DNA of 64,000 nucleotides. Origin: CAXXOK01 sp963675655. Its GTDB lineage: Bacteria > Bacillota > Clostridia > Christensenellales > Aristaeellaceae. A program made the position numbers and the translations under genes. Each line of letters opens with the position of its first letter. Positions within the stretch are counted from its first letter, which is position 1. The notes below the pieces were generated by a model, which was not told the origin of the DNA, did not search any database, and saw only the letters and a program-made list of their open reading frames with translations. Location of the stretch: positions 2,666,001 to 2,730,000 of the forward strand of contig OY776489.1 in the NCBI GenBank assembly GCA_963675655.1, read 5' to 3'. Below, piece by piece: positions 23,843-31,909 of the stretch.

Positions 23843-25849
23843 ATGGAGCTGGACGACCTACAAGGCATAGGCAAAGCAAGAAAAACGGCATTACACGCAG
23901 CGGGTATCGACTCGTTGCGTGATCTTTTATATGCCGTGCCTTTTCAGTATAAAGATTTGGGCAGCCCGGTTCCGGTTTGCGAACTTCGATCTGGAATCAA
24001 GCAAACAGTAGCGGTGCAGCGCATTGCAGAGCCGAAAATTGCACGGTATGGTAAGCGCTGTCGCGTGACTTGCCTGTTTCAGGATGACAGCGGGGAAATG
24101 CGCTGCGTATGGTTTAACCAACCATGGATGAAAGATGCGCTGATGAAGCGTCAGCGTTTCCTGTTTTTCGGAAAAGCGGATAGGACAGGGCGAACCCCGA
24201 TTTTACTGAATCCTTCCATTGAGGAAGAACTGCGTATTGTACCGATCTATAAGCCGATAGACGGTCTACCGCAAAAAACACATTTGCATTTGGTAGCACA
24301 AGCGCTGCCGGATGCAAACCAAATATGCAGGGAAACGCTGCCCTGCGAATTGCTTTTGCAGTATAACCTGATGCCTGCCGCGGAAGCGATTACTGTGCTT
24401 CATGAGCCGAAAACCATGGCGGAAGTACAACTGGCGCAGCGCCGCTTCGCCTTTGAACAATTGCTGCTATACCAAATCGCAGTCCGTGAGATGAAAGGGC
24501 TGCGCAGGGCAGGCCGCGCGCTGCCGGTAACAGTGCAAGCTGCCGCTGCTTACTGGCAACAGCTGCCATTCACTCCGACGGCTGCGCAGGTACGAACCCT
24601 CAAAGAGATTGTAACAGATTTACAAAAGCCTGCGGCAATGGCGCGTATGGTGCAGGGGGATGTAGGGTGCGGTAAAACGGCGATTGCGTTTGGTGCTATG
24701 CTGCTGTGCGCGCAGGCAAACAGACAGGCGGTGCTCATGGCACCAACCGAGATACTCGCCCGGCAGCACTACGAAAACGCGTTGCAAGTACTGGCGCCAA
24801 TGGGAATACGCTGCGGATTGTTTATCGGGGGAATTCCCGCGGCAGAGCGCCGGAAGGCGTTGGAAGAGATTGCGTCGGGAGCATGGCAGGTGATCATCGG
24901 TACCCATGCGCTGATTGGGGATGATGTAAAGTATCAAAACCTAAGCCTGTGCGTTACGGACGAGCAGCACCGCTTCGGCGTGGCGCAGCGAACGCGTTTG
25001 CTGGGAAAAGGCGCACACGCTGCTCCGCATCTGCTGGTAATGAGCGCGACCCCCATTCCGCGTTCATTAGCGCTAGCGATGTTTGGGGATTTGGACGTGT
25101 CGGTAGTCGATCAACTTCCGCCGGGGCGCATGCCCGTACACACCCGCATTGTACCGGATGGGAAAAATCTGGATATGTACCGCTTTGTGCGGGATAAGCT
25201 GATAAGCGGACAGCAGGCTTACATCGTATGCCCTCTGGTGGAGGAGGATGAAGCCGACGACCAGCGTAAAGCGGTTGAAAGCCATTTTGCAGCGCTCTGC
25301 CGCGGCCCGCTGAAAGGGATTCCCATTGGGCTTACGCATGGCAGGCAACCCTCAGCTGAAAAAGCGGCGGTGTTGGATGCTTTTTCCCGCGGAGAGCTGG
25401 CGGCGCTGGTAGCGACGACGGTGATTGAGGTAGGTGTAAACGTACCCAACGCCACCATTATGGTCGTGGAAAATGCCGAGCGCTATGGACTGGCGCAATT
25501 GCATCAGCTGCGCGGCCGTGTTGGGCGTGGCAGGGGTGAAAGCTGGTGCTTTCTTGTTGCGAAGGAAAACGAGCGGCTCCGTACGCTGGTGCAGACCAAT
25601 GATGGTTTTGAAGTTGCCAAAAAGGATTTGGAATTACGCGGGCCCGGCGAACTGTTGGGCACGCGGCAACATGGCATTGCGCTGCTGCCAGGCGGGGTAG
25701 AACTGGGTAATTTGAAGCTTCTAACGGAAGCGGCAGCGTGCGCGCAGGCATTGTGCGATCAGGGAGAGGGCAGCGCCGCGTACACAGCCGTACGTATGCA
25801 GGCGCTGCAAATGATGCAAAAAACAATGGGGGATGTTTCCGTAAGCTGA
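23843..25849 (+). CDS. recG: ATP-dependent DNA helicase RecG
   Basis: RecG remodels stalled replication forks and Holliday junctions. 668 residues: N-terminal OB-fold wedge domain (LQGIGKARKTALHAAGI at the start), Walker A GDVGCGKT, the DEQHRFGV box (DExH), TATPIPRSLA-like motif III (SATPIPRSL), and motifs in the C-terminal lobe including TTVIEVGVNVPNATIM and QLRGRVGRG. Starts 2 nt after fakA, giving the common asp23-fakA-recG order. Confidence 0.97.
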   Translation: MELDDLQGIGKARKTALHAAGIDSLRDLLYAVPFQYKDLGSPVPVCELRSGIKQTVAVQRIAEPKIARYGKRCRVTCLFQDDSGEMRCVWFNQPWMKDALMKRQRFLFFGKADRTGRTPILLNPSIEEELRIVPIYKPIDGLPQKTHLHLVAQALPDANQICRETLPCELLLQYNLMPAAEAITVLHEPKTMAEVQLAQRRFAFEQLLLYQIAVREMKGLRRAGRALPVTVQAAAAYWQQLPFTPTAAQVRTLKEIVTDLQKPAAMARMVQGDVGCGKTAIAFGAMLLCAQANRQAVLMAPTEILARQHYENALQVLAPMGIRCGLFIGGIPAAERRKALEEIASGAWQVIIGTHALIGDDVKYQNLSLCVTDEQHRFGVAQRTRLLGKGAHAAPHLLVMSATPIPRSLALAMFGDLDVSVVDQLPPGRMPVHTRIVPDGKNLDMYRFVRDKLISGQQAYIVCPLVEEDEADDQRKAVESHFAALCRGPLKGIPIGLTHGRQPSAEKAAVLDAFSRGELAALVATTVIEVGVNVPNATIMVVENAERYGLAQLHQLRGRVGRGRGESWCFLVAKENERLRTLVQTNDGFEVAKKDLELRGPGELLGTRQHGIALLPGGVELGNLKLLTEAAACAQALCDQGEGSAAYTAVRMQALQMMQKTMGDVSVS

Positions 25850-25894
25850 CGGAATGAACCCACTGCTTTCAGCGGCGGTTACCTGCCGTAGAGG

Positions 25895-25923
25895 TTGAAA
25901 AACAAAGGGGTTGGTTGTACAAT
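25895..25923 (+). promoter_or_regulatory. Promoter upstream of trmL
   Basis: -35 TTGAAA (25895-25900), 17-bp spacer, -10 TACAAT (25918-25923). It lies just after recG and about 20 nt before the trmL start, so the leader would be very short. Confidence 0.6.
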
Positions 25924-25944
25924 ACCCCTAAAGGAGGAATCTAC

Positions 25945-26460
25945 ATGCACATTGTGCTGCTCAACCCGGAAATACCGCAGAACACAGGCAATATTGCCCG
26001 TACCTGCGCGGCTACGGGGATGACGCTTCATTTAATTAAGCCGCTCGGTTTTTCACTGGAGGATAAATACCTGAAACGCGCCGGGCTGGATTACTGGGGT
26101 ATGATGACATATCATGTGTATGATGATTTTGATGCACTGCTTAAGGCCTATCCAAATGCGACAATGCACTTTCTTTCTACAAAAGCGCCGCGCAGCTATA
26201 CCGACGCACACTATCAGCCGGATGATTTTTTGGTGTTTGGCTGTGAGACGCGCGGATTGCCGGAAAGCCTTTTAAATAAAGTTTATAACCGTTGTGTACG
26301 AATCCCCATGGTAGAAAGCGCCCGCAGCCTGAACCTGAGCAACTCCGTCGCGATTGTTGCTTACGAGGCGCTTCGCCAGCAAGATTTTGCTGGCATGAAG
26401 CAAGCTGGGGAACTCACGGGGCGTGAGGATGAAAGCCAGCCTTGGATGGATTATGTATAA
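25945..26460 (+). CDS. trmL: tRNA (cytidine/uridine(34)-2'-O)-methyltransferase TrmL
   Basis: A SPOUT methyltransferase modifying the wobble ribose of tRNA-Leu isoacceptors. 171 residues with NPEIPQNTGNIARTC at the start, FGCETRGLPE in the knotted SAM site, and RSLNLSNSVAIVAYE near the C-terminus, all family hallmarks. ATG at 25945 follows AAGGAGG; an earlier ATG at 25915 would begin within the -10 region of the probable promoter. Confidence 0.95.
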   Translation: MHIVLLNPEIPQNTGNIARTCAATGMTLHLIKPLGFSLEDKYLKRAGLDYWGMMTYHVYDDFDALLKAYPNATMHFLSTKAPRSYTDAHYQPDDFLVFGCETRGLPESLLNKVYNRCVRIPMVESARSLNLSNSVAIVAYEALRQQDFAGMKQAGELTGREDESQPWMDYV

Positions 26461-26484
26461 CCCGAAGCGCAAGGAGGAATCTTC

Positions 26485-26817
26485 GTGAGAAGACGCCGGA
26501 ACGCTGATGATCCGTATTATACAGACGAACCCGGACAGGAACAGCAGCAGGAAGAGCCGGGCTATGATATGGACTATGACGTGGACTATATTGATTATTC
26601 CCGGCCGGGGTTTGAAGAACCGGATTATATGGATGAAGACGACGAGTTAGATAATGCGCATCGCTTTCACATTGCGATGAATATTTTTGATGTAATCAGT
26701 ATTCTGGCAGGACTAGCGCTGATTCTGGTGCTGGTTGCCATTCTGATCAGTCTGGTTACGTGGCTGCAAAGCGATCTTTCGCAATCGTTCACGTTGCTTA
26801 CATCAGGATTACAGTAA
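26485..26817 (+). CDS. Acidic single-span membrane protein, unknown
   Basis: 110 residues from GTG at 26485 (AAGGAGG upstream). The N-terminal ~60 residues are very acidic and Tyr-rich with near repeats (GYDMDYDVDYIDYS, EPDYMDEDDELD); a basic RRRR occurs at positions 2-5 region. Then one hydrophobic helix (VISILAGLALILVLVAILISLVTWL) and a short polar end. No family recognised. Probably part of a transcript with trmL and the two glycosylase genes, with gaps of about 20 nt on each side. Confidence 0.75.
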   Translation: MRRRRNADDPYYTDEPGQEQQQEEPGYDMDYDVDYIDYSRPGFEEPDYMDEDDELDNAHRFHIAMNIFDVISILAGLALILVLVAILISLVTWLQSDLSQSFTLLTSGLQ

Positions 26818-26836
26818 CGGGAATGGAGGCGTTGAC

Positions 26837-27424
26837 ATGCGCACATCGTGGGCGCAGCTCTCAAAGGATATATCGCAGTGTACCAACTGTCCGCTATGCG
26901 AAACCTGCAATCAGAAAGTACCGGGGCAGGGTGATCCGCATGCGCCGCTTATGCTCATCGGCGAAGGCCCGGGGCAGCAGGAGGACGAGCAGGGGCTTGT
27001 TTTTGTCGGCCCGGCCGGACAATTGCTCACCAAAATGCTGGCGGCGATTCAGCTGCCGCGCGATCGTGTCTATATCTGTAATATTGTAAAATGCAGACCG
27101 CCTAACAATCGTACGCCGCAACCGTCCGAAATGGAAGCCTGCCGTTCTTATCTACTGGCGCAATGGTCGCTGGTGCAGCCTAAAGTGGTTCTTTTACTGG
27201 GCTCAACGGCAGTACGCGGTGTGCTGGGAGATAACTACCGTGTTACGCGGGCCCGCGGACAATGGTACGAGCGTGGGGGTGTGCCTGTATTGGCTACCTA
27301 TCACCCTTCGGCGCTGCTACGTGACCAAAGTAAAAAAAGAGAAGCATGGGCGGATCTAAAAATGGTACATCGTAAATTACTTTCGTTGCAGCAGTACCCT
27401 GATCTGCTGCAGGAGGAGCTTTGA
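26837..27424 (+). CDS. Type-4 uracil-DNA glycosylase, 4Fe-4S
   Basis: Excises uracil from DNA. 195 residues with Cys15, Cys18, Cys86 and Cys102 in the spacing expected for the family-4 [4Fe-4S] cluster. Motif 1 is GEGPGQQEDEQGLVFVGPAG, the uracil pocket; NIVKCRPPNNRTP follows; motif 2 is TYHPSALLR. Start ATG at 26837 with a GGAGG upstream. Its stop overlaps the ATG of a second family member by one base (TGATG). Confidence 0.94.
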   Translation: MRTSWAQLSKDISQCTNCPLCETCNQKVPGQGDPHAPLMLIGEGPGQQEDEQGLVFVGPAGQLLTKMLAAIQLPRDRVYICNIVKCRPPNNRTPQPSEMEACRSYLLAQWSLVQPKVVLLLGSTAVRGVLGDNYRVTRARGQWYERGGVPVLATYHPSALLRDQSKKREAWADLKMVHRKLLSLQQYPDLLQEEL

Positions 27425-28050
27425 TGCGAACAGATGCGCTGGAAAAATGGCAGGAGGAATGCAAGCGCAGTTACCGGCAACGCTGGCCGGAACAGGCGGA
27501 ACGGCTGGTGTTTGGGGATGGCAATACCAACCGACCCAGACTGATGTTGATTGGCGAAGCGCCCGGCGCGCAGGAAGCACTGCAAGGCAAACCGTTTGTC
27601 GGCAAAGCAGGCAAGAATCTGACGGAGTTTTTAACAGCTGTGGGGCTATTACGCAGCGATTTATATATTTCTAACGTTGTCAAATTTCGCCCAACGAAAA
27701 TAAGTCCGGCGGGGCGTTTAGTCAACAGACCCCCGACCCGAAAAGAAATAAACTGGTTTTCGCCCTGGCTATATCAGGAGATTTCCATTATCCGGCCAGA
27801 TGCGCTGGTTACATTAGGCAATGTGCCGTTGAGCGTGTTTGTACCGGGCGTTACGATTGGTGATACCCATGGAGTATGGCGAAAAATAGACGTGACTGGT
27901 CAAAATACAGGTACGTTTTCGCTTCCGCTTTTTGCGCTGTATCATCCTGCATCGGTGATTTATAATCGCTCACTGGCAGCTGTGTACCAACAGGATTTGC
28001 GCGCTTTAGGCGAAACGCTTGTATCCTTCGGCACCGGTACGGACACTTGA
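27424..28050 (+). CDS. Uracil-DNA glycosylase-superfamily paralogue without Fe-S cysteines
   Basis: 208 residues with the same fold motifs as its neighbour: GEAPGAQEALQGKPFVGKAG (44-63), SNVVKFRPT and LYHPASVIY. Phe88 stands where the cluster Cys is in the upstream gene, and the N-terminal CxxC is absent (only Cys13), so a 4Fe-4S cluster is not expected. Motif 1 resembles family 4/5 enzymes, but HPAS-VIY departs from the usual HPSAL-R. It may have a different lesion specificity or a non-catalytic role. Translationally coupled to the type-4 gene through TGATG. Confidence 0.82.
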   Translation: MRTDALEKWQEECKRSYRQRWPEQAERLVFGDGNTNRPRLMLIGEAPGAQEALQGKPFVGKAGKNLTEFLTAVGLLRSDLYISNVVKFRPTKISPAGRLVNRPPTRKEINWFSPWLYQEISIIRPDALVTLGNVPLSVFVPGVTIGDTHGVWRKIDVTGQNTGTFSLPLFALYHPASVIYNRSLAAVYQQDLRALGETLVSFGTGTDT

Positions 28051-28062
28051 GCGCAAAAACGG

Positions 28063-28084
28063 CGGGTTTCGCCCGTGAAACCCG
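28063..28084 (+). terminator. Hairpin after the glycosylase pair (weak terminator)
   Basis: Perfect 8-bp stem CGGGTTTC (28063-28070) with GAAACCCG (28077-28084), 6-nt loop. No T run follows, so it may be a processing or stability element instead. The right arm also contains TGAAAC, see the separate note on the nfeD promoter. Confidence 0.4.
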
Positions 28085-28139
28085 GACAAAATAACACCAT
28101 TATGATAGGATTGGCTCATACAGAGAGGAGGCTTGCAAG

Positions 28140-28667
28140 ATGGTTGATTTTTTATCGGCAAATCTGGCAATAATCTTATTCTTTTTTGTGGGCGTAGGCT
28201 TGCTGGTTGTTGAAGTTTTTATGCCCGGTTTTGGGGTTGCCGGTATTTCCGGTATTCTCTCGGAAATTGTGGCAGTGGTGCTTACCTATCTCCAATATGG
28301 GGGATTGGCAGCACTGGGGCTGACAATCGTCATTTTGGCTGTGATGGGAATATCCATCTCTATGTCGCTGCGGTCGGTTACGAAGGGACGGCTTTCCAAA
28401 TCACCGATTGTGCTGCAAAACAGCGAAACGGCGGAAGCCGGATTCAGCGCTGTTGCGGATATGGATGTTTTTCTGGGCAAAGAAGGCGAAACAGTTACGG
28501 TGCTACGGCCCACTGGCATGGCGGAGTTTGACGGCGTTAAACTGAACGTAGTTTCCGATGGGGAATATATCCCCAAAGGCACACAGATACGGGTAAACCG
28601 TGTGGAAGGTTCGCGCGTAGTCGTACAGGCCATAAAATCTGTTAAAACAGACTCCGGCGCTGTTTAA
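28140..28667 (+). CDS. NfeD-family membrane protein
   Basis: 175 residues. Two or three hydrophobic helices in the first ~75 residues (IILFFFVGVGLLVVEVFMPGFGVAGISG, with the conserved VEVFxPGFG motif), then a C-terminal OB-fold domain (GKEGETVTVLRPTGMAEFDGVKLNVVSDGEYIPKGTQIRVNRVEGSRVVVQ) typical of NfeD proteins. NfeD short forms are partners of flotillin-like proteins, and floA follows 50 nt downstream. ATG at 28140 is preceded by GAGAGGAGG. Confidence 0.92.
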   Translation: MVDFLSANLAIILFFFVGVGLLVVEVFMPGFGVAGISGILSEIVAVVLTYLQYGGLAALGLTIVILAVMGISISMSLRSVTKGRLSKSPIVLQNSETAEAGFSAVADMDVFLGKEGETVTVLRPTGMAEFDGVKLNVVSDGEYIPKGTQIRVNRVEGSRVVVQAIKSVKTDSGAV

Positions 28668-28717
28668 CCCCATGATACAACGGTTGACACTTCGTATTAC
28701 ATAAGGAGGTTTTAAAT

Positions 28718-29779
28718 ATGATTGGTTCTCTCTTAGCGGCATTATCCGCGTCCAGCTATGGTTATTCCGCTGCGTCTTCCTCGCTGATTTGGATTGTGAT
28801 TGCTGCAATTGTTGCACTTATTCTGATTCTCGTTTTCCTGCGGTTTGTGCCGCTGGGCTTGTGGATTACCTCGCTGGCAGCCGGCGTACATGTAAAAATC
28901 AGTTCGTTGATTGGTATGCGTTTGCGCCGGATTCAGCCCAAGCGATTGGTAGACCCGCTGATTAAAGCCCGTAAAGCCGGTTTGGATATGACGCTTCCTA
29001 AACTGGAAACGCACTATCTGGCAGGTGGTAATGTAGACCGTGTTATTAACGCTTTGATTGCGGCGCAACGCTCCAATATTGAAATGCCGTTTGAAAAAGC
29101 CAGCGCAATTGACCTTGCGGGTCGTGATGTGCTTCAGGCCGTACAGATGAGCGTTACCCCGAAAGTGATTGAAACGCCTGTAGTTGCCGCTATTGCGAAA
29201 GACGGTATTGAGCTTCGCGCTAAAGCGCGCGTTACCGTACGTACGAATATCGAGCGTTTGGTTGGCGGCTCCGGCGAAGAAACTATTATCGCTCGTGTTG
29301 GCGAAGGTATCGTAACCACCGTAGGTTCCGCGGAAACCCATAAGCAAGTGCTGGAAAATCCGGATTTGATCAGCCAGACGGTGCTGAATAAAGGCTTGGA
29401 TGCCGGTACCGCGTTTGAAATCCTATCCATTGATATTGCCGATGTGGATGTGGGCCGTAACGTTGGCGCACAGCTGCAGATGGATCAGGCGGAAGCCGAC
29501 CGGCATATTGCGCAGGCGCGCGCAGAAGAACGTCGCGCTATGGCTGTTGCCCATGAGCAGGAGATGAAAGCATCCGTACAGGAAATGCGCGCTCGCGTGG
29601 TAGAAGCGGAAGCTGAAGTGCCCAAAGCGTTGGCAAGTGCTTTGCGTGAAGGTAGAATAGGCGTAATGGATTATTACCAGATGAAAAACATAATTGCGGA
29701 TACCGATATGCGGGATGGTATTGCCAAGGCAGCCGTACCGCCCACGAATCCTGTTGATCCCGCAAAGGGAAAGAAATAA
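28718..29779 (+). CDS. floA: Flotillin-like protein FloA
   Basis: A membrane scaffold of functional membrane microdomains. 353 residues: N-terminal hydrophobic anchor (LIWIVIAAIVALILILVFLRFVPLGLWI), the FloA-specific SPFH domain (GVHVKISSLIGMRLRRI, GLDMTLPKLETHYLAGGNVDRVINALIAA, ELRAKARVTVRTNIERLVGG) and an Ala/Glu-rich helical region (MRARVVEAEAEVPKALASALREG). ATG at 28718 follows AAGGAGG. nfeD-floA is a conserved pair in Bacillota. Here a one-helix protein and a LytTR regulator follow. Confidence 0.95.
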   Translation: MIGSLLAALSASSYGYSAASSSLIWIVIAAIVALILILVFLRFVPLGLWITSLAAGVHVKISSLIGMRLRRIQPKRLVDPLIKARKAGLDMTLPKLETHYLAGGNVDRVINALIAAQRSNIEMPFEKASAIDLAGRDVLQAVQMSVTPKVIETPVVAAIAKDGIELRAKARVTVRTNIERLVGGSGEETIIARVGEGIVTTVGSAETHKQVLENPDLISQTVLNKGLDAGTAFEILSIDIADVDVGRNVGAQLQMDQAEADRHIAQARAEERRAMAVAHEQEMKASVQEMRARVVEAEAEVPKALASALREGRIGVMDYYQMKNIIADTDMRDGIAKAAVPPTNPVDPAKGKK

Positions 29780-29855
29780 CGAAGAAAAACGGATGGCGGC
29801 AGACAGCGTGTAAAAAAGCGTTGTCCGCCGTCCGCCCTCACGGGAGGTGAAAAAA

Positions 29856-30413
29856 GTGGATGGCATTATTATCCTTGTAATTATCTACTTTATTTTTCGC
29901 GCAATCGTCAAGCGGGTGCGTATGCCGATGGGTAAGACAACGCAGCCGGTTGACGGGACAAACGTACAACAGTCTGCTAAAAAAGCGGATGATGATATTC
30001 GGTGGTCGCAGACTCGTAAAAAAACGAAAACGACGACCCCACCGTCTGTCAATAATACAATGTCCAGACCGCCGCTGAAACCGATTGAACCCTATCAGCC
30101 GATTCAATCTTCCCTGCAAAGAGATATGATGGCCAACCGCTATACCGGAAGCCTAGGTTCGCTCAATGGCGAAGGCAGTATTTCGTATGAAGGCATTCCC
30201 TCTTCCGAAGGGTACTTTTCCACGGAAGGCACTGTTTCACTGGAAGGCGGAGAAGTGTTTACGCAGGATGTTCTGTATGCCGCGCAGCCTGAGCAGGCAA
30301 TGAAACCTGCACAGGTGCTGCCCACGGCATGGAACCGTAATGCATTGGTGCAGGCGGTGGTAATGAATGAGATTCTTACCAGACCACGCTCACGGAGAGG
30401 ATACCATGGATGA
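29856..30413 (+). CDS. One-helix protein with EG-rich repeat, unknown
   Basis: 185 residues from GTG at 29856; GGGAGG lies 9 nt upstream, while the GTG at 29847 abuts it. The N-terminus is a single hydrophobic helix (GIIILVIIYFIFRAIV) followed by a basic linker. Residues about 105-130 contain short E-G-x units: GEGSISYEGIPSSEGYFSTEG then SLEGG. The C-terminus (NRNALVQAVVMNEILTRPRSRRGY) looks like an amphipathic helix often seen in hypothetical clostridial proteins. It overlaps the LytTR gene by 8 nt, suggesting coupled translation. No family recognised. Confidence 0.75.
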   Translation: MDGIIILVIIYFIFRAIVKRVRMPMGKTTQPVDGTNVQQSAKKADDDIRWSQTRKKTKTTTPPSVNNTMSRPPLKPIEPYQPIQSSLQRDMMANRYTGSLGSLNGEGSISYEGIPSSEGYFSTEGTVSLEGGEVFTQDVLYAAQPEQAMKPAQVLPTAWNRNALVQAVVMNEILTRPRSRRGYHG

Positions 30414-31164
30414 GATAAAAGTACTGGTAGCGGACGATGATACAGCGATGCGGGGTATTATGAAGCGCATCGTAAACAAGGTAGACGGGTTTACACTGGT
30501 AGGGGAAGCAGCGGATGGAGAAGAGACGCTGGAGACGATTGATAAGGTGCATCCAGACGTTGTATTTTTGGATGTGGATATGCCTAAAATCAACGGCGTT
30601 GAATGTGCCCGCACCATACAGGATGTAAATCCGTCTACGATCATCATCTTTGCAACGGCTTTTGACGGTTACATGAGCGATGCGTTTGAAGTGTATGCTT
30701 TTGATTATCTGGTAAAACCTTTTAAAGTTGAACGTGCCGTGCAAACTCTGGAAAGAATCCGGGCGATGTATAACGGCCGCAAGAACGGGGATATGGAAGC
30801 GCCAAAAGCGATTACAGCCGACCGGAGGATGATCGACGGCCGGTTAATGCTGCGTCACCGCGAGGGTGTCAGCTTTGTGGATTTGAACGATATACTTCTA
30901 GTGCAGCGCGAAGACCGCTCGACCGTTTTATATACCCGGGGTGATGGCCGTTTTGTAACGGGGGATTCACTCGCGGAGATGGAGGAACGGTTGCCTAATA
31001 ACGTATTCTTCCGCTGCCATAAAAGCTATATCATCAACCTGAACCACATTAAGGACATTACGCCATACGGGCGATGGACATATGTGGTACGTTTGGAAGA
31101 TACAAAGCACGACGCGCTGATCACCCATGAAAAATATGATGAACTGGAGCAAATGTTCCGGTAA
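30406..31164 (+). CDS. LytTR-family response regulator
   Basis: 252 residues. Receiver domain (1 to about 120) with acidic pocket D10-D12, phospho-acceptor D56 in LDVDMP, T84 and K104 in the VKPF motif. LytTR DNA-binding domain (about 145-250) with VDLNDILLVQREDRSTVLYTRGD, FFRCHKSYIINLNHI and the final YDELEQMFR. LytTR regulators commonly control exopolysaccharide, autolysis or peptide signalling genes. No histidine kinase is adjacent. ATG at 30406 overlaps the preceding gene by 8 nt. Confidence 0.92.
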   Translation: MDEIKVLVADDDTAMRGIMKRIVNKVDGFTLVGEAADGEETLETIDKVHPDVVFLDVDMPKINGVECARTIQDVNPSTIIIFATAFDGYMSDAFEVYAFDYLVKPFKVERAVQTLERIRAMYNGRKNGDMEAPKAITADRRMIDGRLMLRHREGVSFVDLNDILLVQREDRSTVLYTRGDGRFVTGDSLAEMEERLPNNVFFRCHKSYIINLNHIKDITPYGRWTYVVRLEDTKHDALITHEKYDELEQMFR

Positions 31165-31166
31165 TT

Positions 31167-31204
31167 AAAAACCGCTTGAAGCCATTTGGTAACAAGCGGT
31201 TTTT
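31167..31204. terminator. Bidirectional terminator between the LytTR gene and thpR
   Basis: Stem AAAAACCGCTTG (31167-31178) with CAAGCGGTTTTT (31193-31204), 14-nt loop, A run on the left and T run on the right, positioned between two convergent genes. Confidence 0.88.
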
Positions 31205-31228
31205 CTATGTTGATATGGCAGTTCTGCT

Positions 31229-31786
31229 TTATGCAAAATAGAGAGGATCAGGGCTGGACAGAGAAAAAGGCACTTCTGCAATCGGCAGGTAACGCAGTAC
31301 GCCATCAACACGGGTACTATGGTAAAGCGTTAAGCGGTCGACCCAAAAGGGATAGTTAAAATGAATGGGGGCTAAAGAAGCAGGCTCAATTTTCGCCTTC
31401 TTTGCCAGTGTAATATGGGGGCGAAAGGGCTTATCATCAAAAGTTTGGTTTGCATTTTGCAATACATTGCAAAGGTTACGGTTAAGAATTGTAAGCGGAT
31501 CGGCAGGGAGAATGGCGGCATATAGAATAGCATTTTTCTCGCCCCCGAAATACTCCAACCGATTCGGTGAAAGCATAAAAGGAGAAACAGTTTTTGCCGC
31601 CTCCTGCATCAAGGAAACGATAGCGTCGATGGCCTCCGGCTCTCGCTGGCCGAGGAATGCAAGGGTAATGTGATAATTCTCCGGAAAGGTCACCTTTGCA
31701 GAATTTAAATTCGGAAGCGTACTGATTGCTTTGCTTAGAAGTATGCGGCTATCTTCCGGCATAGAAAGGCCAATGAATAATCGCAT
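31229..31786 (-). CDS. thpR: RNA 2',3'-cyclic phosphodiesterase (2H family)
   Basis: Hydrolyses 2',3'-cyclic phosphate ends of RNA. 185 residues with the two family HxTx motifs, H39-I-T-L and H124-I-T-L, and the N-terminal MRLFIGL. ATG at 31786 has GGAGGTGA upstream; an earlier ATG at 31810 lacks an SD. Single gene between two bidirectional terminators. Confidence 0.94.
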   Translation of the reverse strand: MRLFIGLSMPEDSRILLSKAISTLPNLNSAKVTFPENYHITLAFLGQREPEAIDAIVSLMQEAAKTVSPFMLSPNRLEYFGGEKNAILYAAILPADPLTILNRNLCNVLQNANQTFDDKPFRPHITLAKKAKIEPASLAPIHFNYPFWVDRLTLYHSTRVDGVLRYLPIAEVPFSLSSPDPLYFA

Positions 31787-31821
31787 ACAGTCACCTCCAT
31801 ATGAATCCAATCATCCAAATG

Positions 31822-31830
31822 ATTATATCA
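31822..31830 (-). promoter_or_regulatory. Extended -10 promoter of thpR
   Basis: Minus strand TGA-TATAAT (-10 at 31822-31827), about 36 nt upstream of the thpR start. The -35 is poor, as allowed for extended -10 promoters. Confidence 0.55.
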
Positions 31831-31848
31831 TAGAGATGTGCGCAAATG

Positions 31849-31878
31849 AAAAAGCTCCGCCAACAAGCGGAGCTTTTT
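31849..31878. terminator. Bidirectional terminator of the ABC importer operon
   Basis: Perfect 12-bp stem AAAAAGCTCCGC (31849-31860) with GCGGAGCTTTTT (31867-31878), 6-nt loop. On the minus strand it follows the last permease gene (stop at 31910). Confidence 0.9.
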
Positions 31879-31909
31879 CATTTCGGAATAGGCAATGGGT
31901 TTCGTTGCT

